A stretch of 53,628 nt of DNA, taken from positions 1 through 53,628 of the forward strand of contig CAZUCI010000011.1 of the NCBI GenBank assembly GCA_964619485.1, read 5' to 3'. Below, piece by piece: positions 50,435 to 53,628 of the stretch. The position numbers were made by a program, and so were the translations under genes. The stretch is from UBA2882 sp964619485. Lineage in GTDB: Bacteria; Bacillota; Clostridia; Lachnospirales; Lachnospiraceae. A model generated the notes under the pieces. It was given only the letters and a program-made list of their open reading frames with translations, ran no database searches and was not told where the DNA came from. Position 1 is the stretch's first letter. Every line of letters starts with the position of its first letter.

Positions 50435-51307
50435 ATGAGCATTCTGGAAGTGAAGCATTTAACAAAAACCTATCCGGCTTTTAAACTTTCCGATATTTCC
50501 TTTTCCCTGGAAGAGGGAAAAATAACCGGGTTTATCGGGAGAAACGGAGCTGGAAAAACGACAACATTGAAGTCTGTGCTTGGATTTGTGCATCCGGACA
50601 GTGGAGAAATCAAATTTTTTGATATGGATTTCAGAGATAATGAGTGGCAGATCAAGCAGGATTTGGGATATGTTTCCGGGGGATTCACCTTTTATCCAAT
50701 TAAGAAGCTGAAGACAATCACAAAGGTAACCAGAGAATTTTATCCGAATTGGGACGAGGCACTTTATAAGAAATATTGTGAAAAGTTTCATTTGGACGAG
50801 AGTAAAACACCAGCTAAGCTTTCAGAAGGCATGAAAGTAAAATACTCCATCGCGTTAGCGCTGTCTCACCATGCAAAGCTCCTGATTTTAGACGAGCCAA
50901 CCAGTGGACTGGATCCGATTTCAAGAGATGAATTACTGGACATCTTTATGGAGCTGCAGGAAAAGGGAACCACCATATTCTTTTCCACACACATCACTTC
51001 TGATTTGGATAAATGTGCAGATAATATTATTTATATCCGAAATGGACGGTTAGCCCATGCTTCCTCATTGAGTGAATTTTGCAATGCATATAAGCTTGTG
51101 GAGCTGACCGAAGAAGAGGCAGAAAGGGAAAAAGCTTCCTCAAAAGGAGAGGGTAGTCTGCTGCTTGGATGTAAAAAAAGTAAGGAAGGCTATACTGCAA
51201 TTGTGAAGACAGAAAATGCAGAAAAGGTACCGGGAAAGGTATCGGATGCTGATCTTGAAACCATTATGATTCATCTGGAAAAGGAGGGAGAGTCATGGGA
51301 AAATTAA
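50435..51307 (+). CDS. ABC transporter ATP-binding protein (YtrB-like)
   Basis: A 290-residue ATPase: Walker A GRNGAGKTT (~35-43), signature LSEGMKVK (~129-136, the LSEGM form typical of YtrB/antibiotic-type transporters), Walker B LLILDEPTSGLDP (~152-164), and the H-loop STHITSDLDKC. It pairs with the permease gene, which it overlaps by 13 bases. In Bacillus the YtrB family is under a GntR regulator and responds to cell-wall stress; no GntR gene is adjacent here. Confidence 0.93.
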   Translation: MSILEVKHLTKTYPAFKLSDISFSLEEGKITGFIGRNGAGKTTTLKSVLGFVHPDSGEIKFFDMDFRDNEWQIKQDLGYVSGGFTFYPIKKLKTITKVTREFYPNWDEALYKKYCEKFHLDESKTPAKLSEGMKVKYSIALALSHHAKLLILDEPTSGLDPISRDELLDIFMELQEKGTTIFFSTHITSDLDKCADNIIYIRNGRLAHASSLSEFCNAYKLVELTEEEAEREKASSKGEGSLLLGCKKSKEGYTAIVKTENAEKVPGKVSDADLETIMIHLEKEGESWEN

Positions 51308-51942
51308 TGAAGAAAGAATTAAAGCTGGCAATGCATCCAACGGCTCCCATGTTTCTTGCTTTATCGGCAATGCTGTTGATTCCGAATTATCCATATTATG
51401 TCATATTCTTTTATACCAGTCTGGCTGTGTTCTTTATTTGTCTGACCGGAAGGGAAAATCATGATATTTTCTTTACCATGCTGTTGCCGGTGTCAAAGAA
51501 GGATGTGGTGAAGGCCAGATTTTTCATGGTTATTCTACTGGAAATGCTGCAGCTTCTAATTGGAATTCCCTTTGCAATGATTCGCCAGAGTATGACACTC
51601 CCCCACAATGCTGTTGGAATGGAAGCCAACATTGCACTGTTTGGCTTTGCGTTTGTAATGTTAGGATTGTTTAACCTGGTATTCTTTGGCATGTATTATA
51701 GAAATGTAGATAAGGTTGGAAAGGCCTTTGGCGTTTCCGGAGTGGTTTCCTTTCTGTATATCGGAGTGGTGGAAGCGCTGGCACATGTGGTTCCGTTCCT
51801 TAGAGACAAGATGGATACCTTCGATGACCAGTTTGTTATGGAAAAGCTTGTGGTGCTTCTTACAGGATTTTTAGTTTACATAATTTTGACAGCAATAGCT
51901 TATCAAAGAGCAGTAAAGCACTTTGAAGTACAGGATTTATAA
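51295..51942 (+). CDS. ABC-2 type transporter permease
   Basis: A 215-residue membrane protein with about six helices (~18-34, ~37-55, ~78-100, ~113-136, ~147-167, ~188-208). It has the layout of ABC-2 permeases: cytosolic N terminus (GKLMKKELKLAMHP) and TGRENHDIFFTMLLPVSKKDVVKARF. It overlaps the ATPase gene and needs it for transport; substrate unknown. A strong terminator follows. Confidence 0.88.
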   Translation: MGKLMKKELKLAMHPTAPMFLALSAMLLIPNYPYYVIFFYTSLAVFFICLTGRENHDIFFTMLLPVSKKDVVKARFFMVILLEMLQLLIGIPFAMIRQSMTLPHNAVGMEANIALFGFAFVMLGLFNLVFFGMYYRNVDKVGKAFGVSGVVSFLYIGVVEALAHVVPFLRDKMDTFDDQFVMEKLVVLLTGFLVYIILTAIAYQRAVKHFEVQDL

Positions 51943-51988
51943 AGGTACAGGGAAAAGCGGCGCTGAACATCAGTAAAAAGGCTGACAG

Positions 51989-52043
51989 GCCCGATGTCAT
52001 TTGTTTCTGAAATTTAGAAAACAGATGGCATCGGGCTTTTTTT
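51989..52043 (+). terminator. Terminator of the ABC transporter operon
   Basis: GCCCGATGTCATTTGTTT pairs with AAACAGATGGCATCGGGC (two mismatches), followed by seven T. Confidence 0.92.
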
Positions 52044-52070
52044 GCGCCCAGTGGTGTATTTCACAATAAT

Positions 52071-52099
52071 TTGACAATATTTTACAAAAACTTGATAGT
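52071..52099 (+). promoter_or_regulatory. Candidate promoter of the MFS transporter gene
   Basis: TTGACA at 52071-52076 and GATAGT at 52094-52099 with a 17-base spacer. Confidence 0.5.
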
Positions 52100-52168
52100 A
52101 AGCCACAAAGTAAATGACATAGAATTTAATAAACGATATGGGAATCAAAGGCTTAAGGAGACAGGAAT

Positions 52169-53455
52169 TTGAAAAAAACGAAATTTAGAATGACAAAATT
52201 AGAAAAAAACTGGGTACTGTATGATGTGGGAAATTCTGCATTTACTTTACTGGTATCAACAATTATGCCAATCTATTTTAATTATCTGGCTGAAAAGGCT
52301 GGGTTAACATCGGTTAATTATCTTGCTTATTGGGGATATGCCGCATCCATAGCAACCATTCTTGTTGCCATTTCCGGTCCGATTTTCGGAACACTTGCAG
52401 ATACCAGGGGCTTTAAAAAACCAATCTTTACAGCAACACTGATGATTGGAGGCTTAGGCTGTCTTGCAATGGGATTTGCAAGGCAGTGGCTGATTTTTCT
52501 AATCATTTATATTATTGCCAAGGTCGGATTTTCAAGCAGTCTTATTTTTTATGATTCCATGCTGGGGGATGTAACAACAAAGGAACGGGTGGACAATGTA
52601 TCATCCCAGGGCTTTGCATGGGGATATATTGGAAGCTGTGTCCCTTTTATCGGCTGCCTGCTGCTTGTCCTTGGAGCAGGTAAAATTGGAATCAGTATGG
52701 AGCTGGCAATGGGAATCTCCTTTGCAGTGGTCGCTGTCTGGTGGGTACTGATGACACTTCCACTTTTAAAAAGCTATAAACAAATGAATTTTGTGGAGAG
52801 GGAACCTCATGCGGTTAGAAGCAGCTTTCAGCGTCTTGGAAGAACGTTGAAAAACGTAAGAAAGGAAAAAAAGATTTTTTTGTTTCTGCTTGCTTTTTTC
52901 TTCTATATTGATGGAGTTTACACCATTATTGATATGGCGACAGCGTATGGAACGGCACTTGGACTTAATAGTACAGGTTTGCTTCTGGCACTTCTGGTAA
53001 CACAGTTGGTAGCATTTCCTTTTGCAATTCTTTTTGGAAGATTATCAGTGAAGTACAACACTGCGAACCTGATTATCATCTGCATCACTGCTTATTTGGG
53101 AATCGCACTTTTTGCAATGTTTTTGACAACGCAGTGGCAGTTTTGGATGCTTGCAATTCTGGTAGGCATGTTTCAGGGTGGAATTCAGGCACTTTCCAGA
53201 TCCTATTTTGCCAAAATTATTCCGAAGGAGAAGTCAGGGGAGTATTTTGGTCTGATGGATATATGTGGAAAGGGAGCTTCTTTTTTGGGGACTACAGTCA
53301 TGAGCCTGGTTTCCCAGTTGACCGGTAATGTCAATATGGGCGTGGGTGCAATTTCGATGTTCTTCATTCTCGGGCTGATCATTTTCAAAATAGCAACACT
53401 TGAGGAGAAGGAGACGAATGTGAAATCAGTTAAAGTGATAGATTTGGCAGAATAA
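52169..53455 (+). CDS. UMF1/Atg22-type MFS transporter
   Basis: A 428-residue membrane protein of the major facilitator superfamily, about 11-12 helices. The N terminus (WVLYDVGNSAFTLLVSTIMPIYFNY), the segment SGPIFGTLADTRGFKKP, and IQALSRSYFAKIIPKEKSGEYFGLMDICGKGASFLG match the UMF1/Atg22 group, which includes amino-acid or small-molecule effluxers; substrate unknown. It begins at TTG 52169 with AGGAG 8 bases upstream; the next in-frame ATG (codon 8) is a possible alternative. Confidence 0.9.
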   Translation: MKKTKFRMTKLEKNWVLYDVGNSAFTLLVSTIMPIYFNYLAEKAGLTSVNYLAYWGYAASIATILVAISGPIFGTLADTRGFKKPIFTATLMIGGLGCLAMGFARQWLIFLIIYIIAKVGFSSSLIFYDSMLGDVTTKERVDNVSSQGFAWGYIGSCVPFIGCLLLVLGAGKIGISMELAMGISFAVVAVWWVLMTLPLLKSYKQMNFVEREPHAVRSSFQRLGRTLKNVRKEKKIFLFLLAFFFYIDGVYTIIDMATAYGTALGLNSTGLLLALLVTQLVAFPFAILFGRLSVKYNTANLIIICITAYLGIALFAMFLTTQWQFWMLAILVGMFQGGIQALSRSYFAKIIPKEKSGEYFGLMDICGKGASFLGTTVMSLVSQLTGNVNMGVGAISMFFILGLIIFKIATLEEKETNVKSVKVIDLAE

Positions 53456-53478
53456 ATGTACGAATGTGAGGAAAAAAT

Positions 53479-53628
53479 ATGCATGAATTATGGAATTGGA
53501 TTAATCAGAGGTTTGAGAAGGAGGAAAAGAAACGGAATATGTTTCTGTTTCTGAATACAGTGTGCTGGTCCGCTGGTAAAAAGCTGATGTACAGTAATTC
53601 GGAGCCGATGTATCTGGATTCCAAGCTG
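53479..53628 (+). CDS. Unrecognised protein, 5' part
   Basis: The first 50 codons of a gene cut by the window edge: MHELWNWINQRFEKEEKKRN, then FLFLNTVCWSAGKKL, YSNSEPMYLDSKL. ATG 53479 has GAGG 8 bases upstream, and it lies 23 bases after the MFS stop, so it may be co-transcribed. No family is recognisable from this part. Confidence 0.6.
   Translation, partial: MHELWNWINQRFEKEEKKRNMFLFLNTVCWSAGKKLMYSNSEPMYLDSKL

Noticed and set aside
1..53628. Prophage, insertion sequence or integrative element
   Set aside because: No integrase, transposase, phage structural or conjugation genes are seen; the repeats are local and differ at each site.

Overview
The window looks like a chromosomal segment of an anaerobic gut Firmicute of the Lachnospiraceae (Clostridium cluster XIVa). 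The evidence is moderately AT-rich DNA, strong AGGAG ribosome sites, frequent TTG/GTG starts, a MecA-GreA-ArgS-QueH block, a MoxR/DUF58/transglutaminase cluster, small CarD-like and CDGC proteins, and no phage or transposase genes. Genus is not resolvable by eye.

Layout. 1-1424: 3' end of htpG and a VanZ-like gene. 1923-6510: trehalose module, with divergent treR and treP-treC sharing a control region that holds three copies of a palindromic operator. 6808-10032: four tightly packed genes (Glu-rich protein, TetR regulator, two paralogous aspartoacylase-type proteins, the second lacking key zinc ligands), preceded by a perfect 14-bp palindrome. 10125-14742 (minus): MoxR ATPase, DUF58 protein, membrane transglutaminase. 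14769-15070: a ~300-bp imperfect palindrome. 15260-19625: carAB. 19672-25746: EAL/degenerate-GGDEF protein, queH, argS, mecA, greA-like. 25848-27605 (minus): ispF and a GNAT gene carrying three in-frame 42-bp repeats. 27817-27970: tRNA-Val(UAC) and tRNA-Met(CAU).

28605-40019 is the most unusual part. A LysR regulator precedes a collinear run of flavin and redox genes: flavin reductase, short MerR-like protein, carboxymuconolactone decarboxylase-like protein, aldo/keto reductase, a lipoprotein flavodoxin, a seven-helix DUF4405 membrane protein fused to an FGE-like domain and a flavodoxin, a cytosolic flavodoxin, an FMN reductase/iron-sulfur flavoprotein-like protein, a DUF362 lipoprotein, a permease, a cupin and a second aldo/keto reductase. 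Several products are predicted to lie outside the membrane, so I propose an extracytoplasmic flavodoxin-based electron relay. The chemistry and partners are not known from sequence.

40348-53628: SIMPL-domain protein, DUF1648 membrane protein, small proteins, an MMPL-family exporter interrupted by an in-frame stop codon, a very large GLUG-repeat surface protein, an RnfC-like Fe-S protein, a DUF1275 membrane protein, a YtrB-like ABC transporter, a UMF1-type MFS transporter, and the start of an unrecognised gene.

Across the window, all five convergent gene junctions and several 5' leaders carry short repeat arrays whose unit differs at every site, and related arrays occur inside genes (GNAT, lipoprotein, htpG). 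A 10-mer, TTATGTYAAC, is also strongly over-represented.
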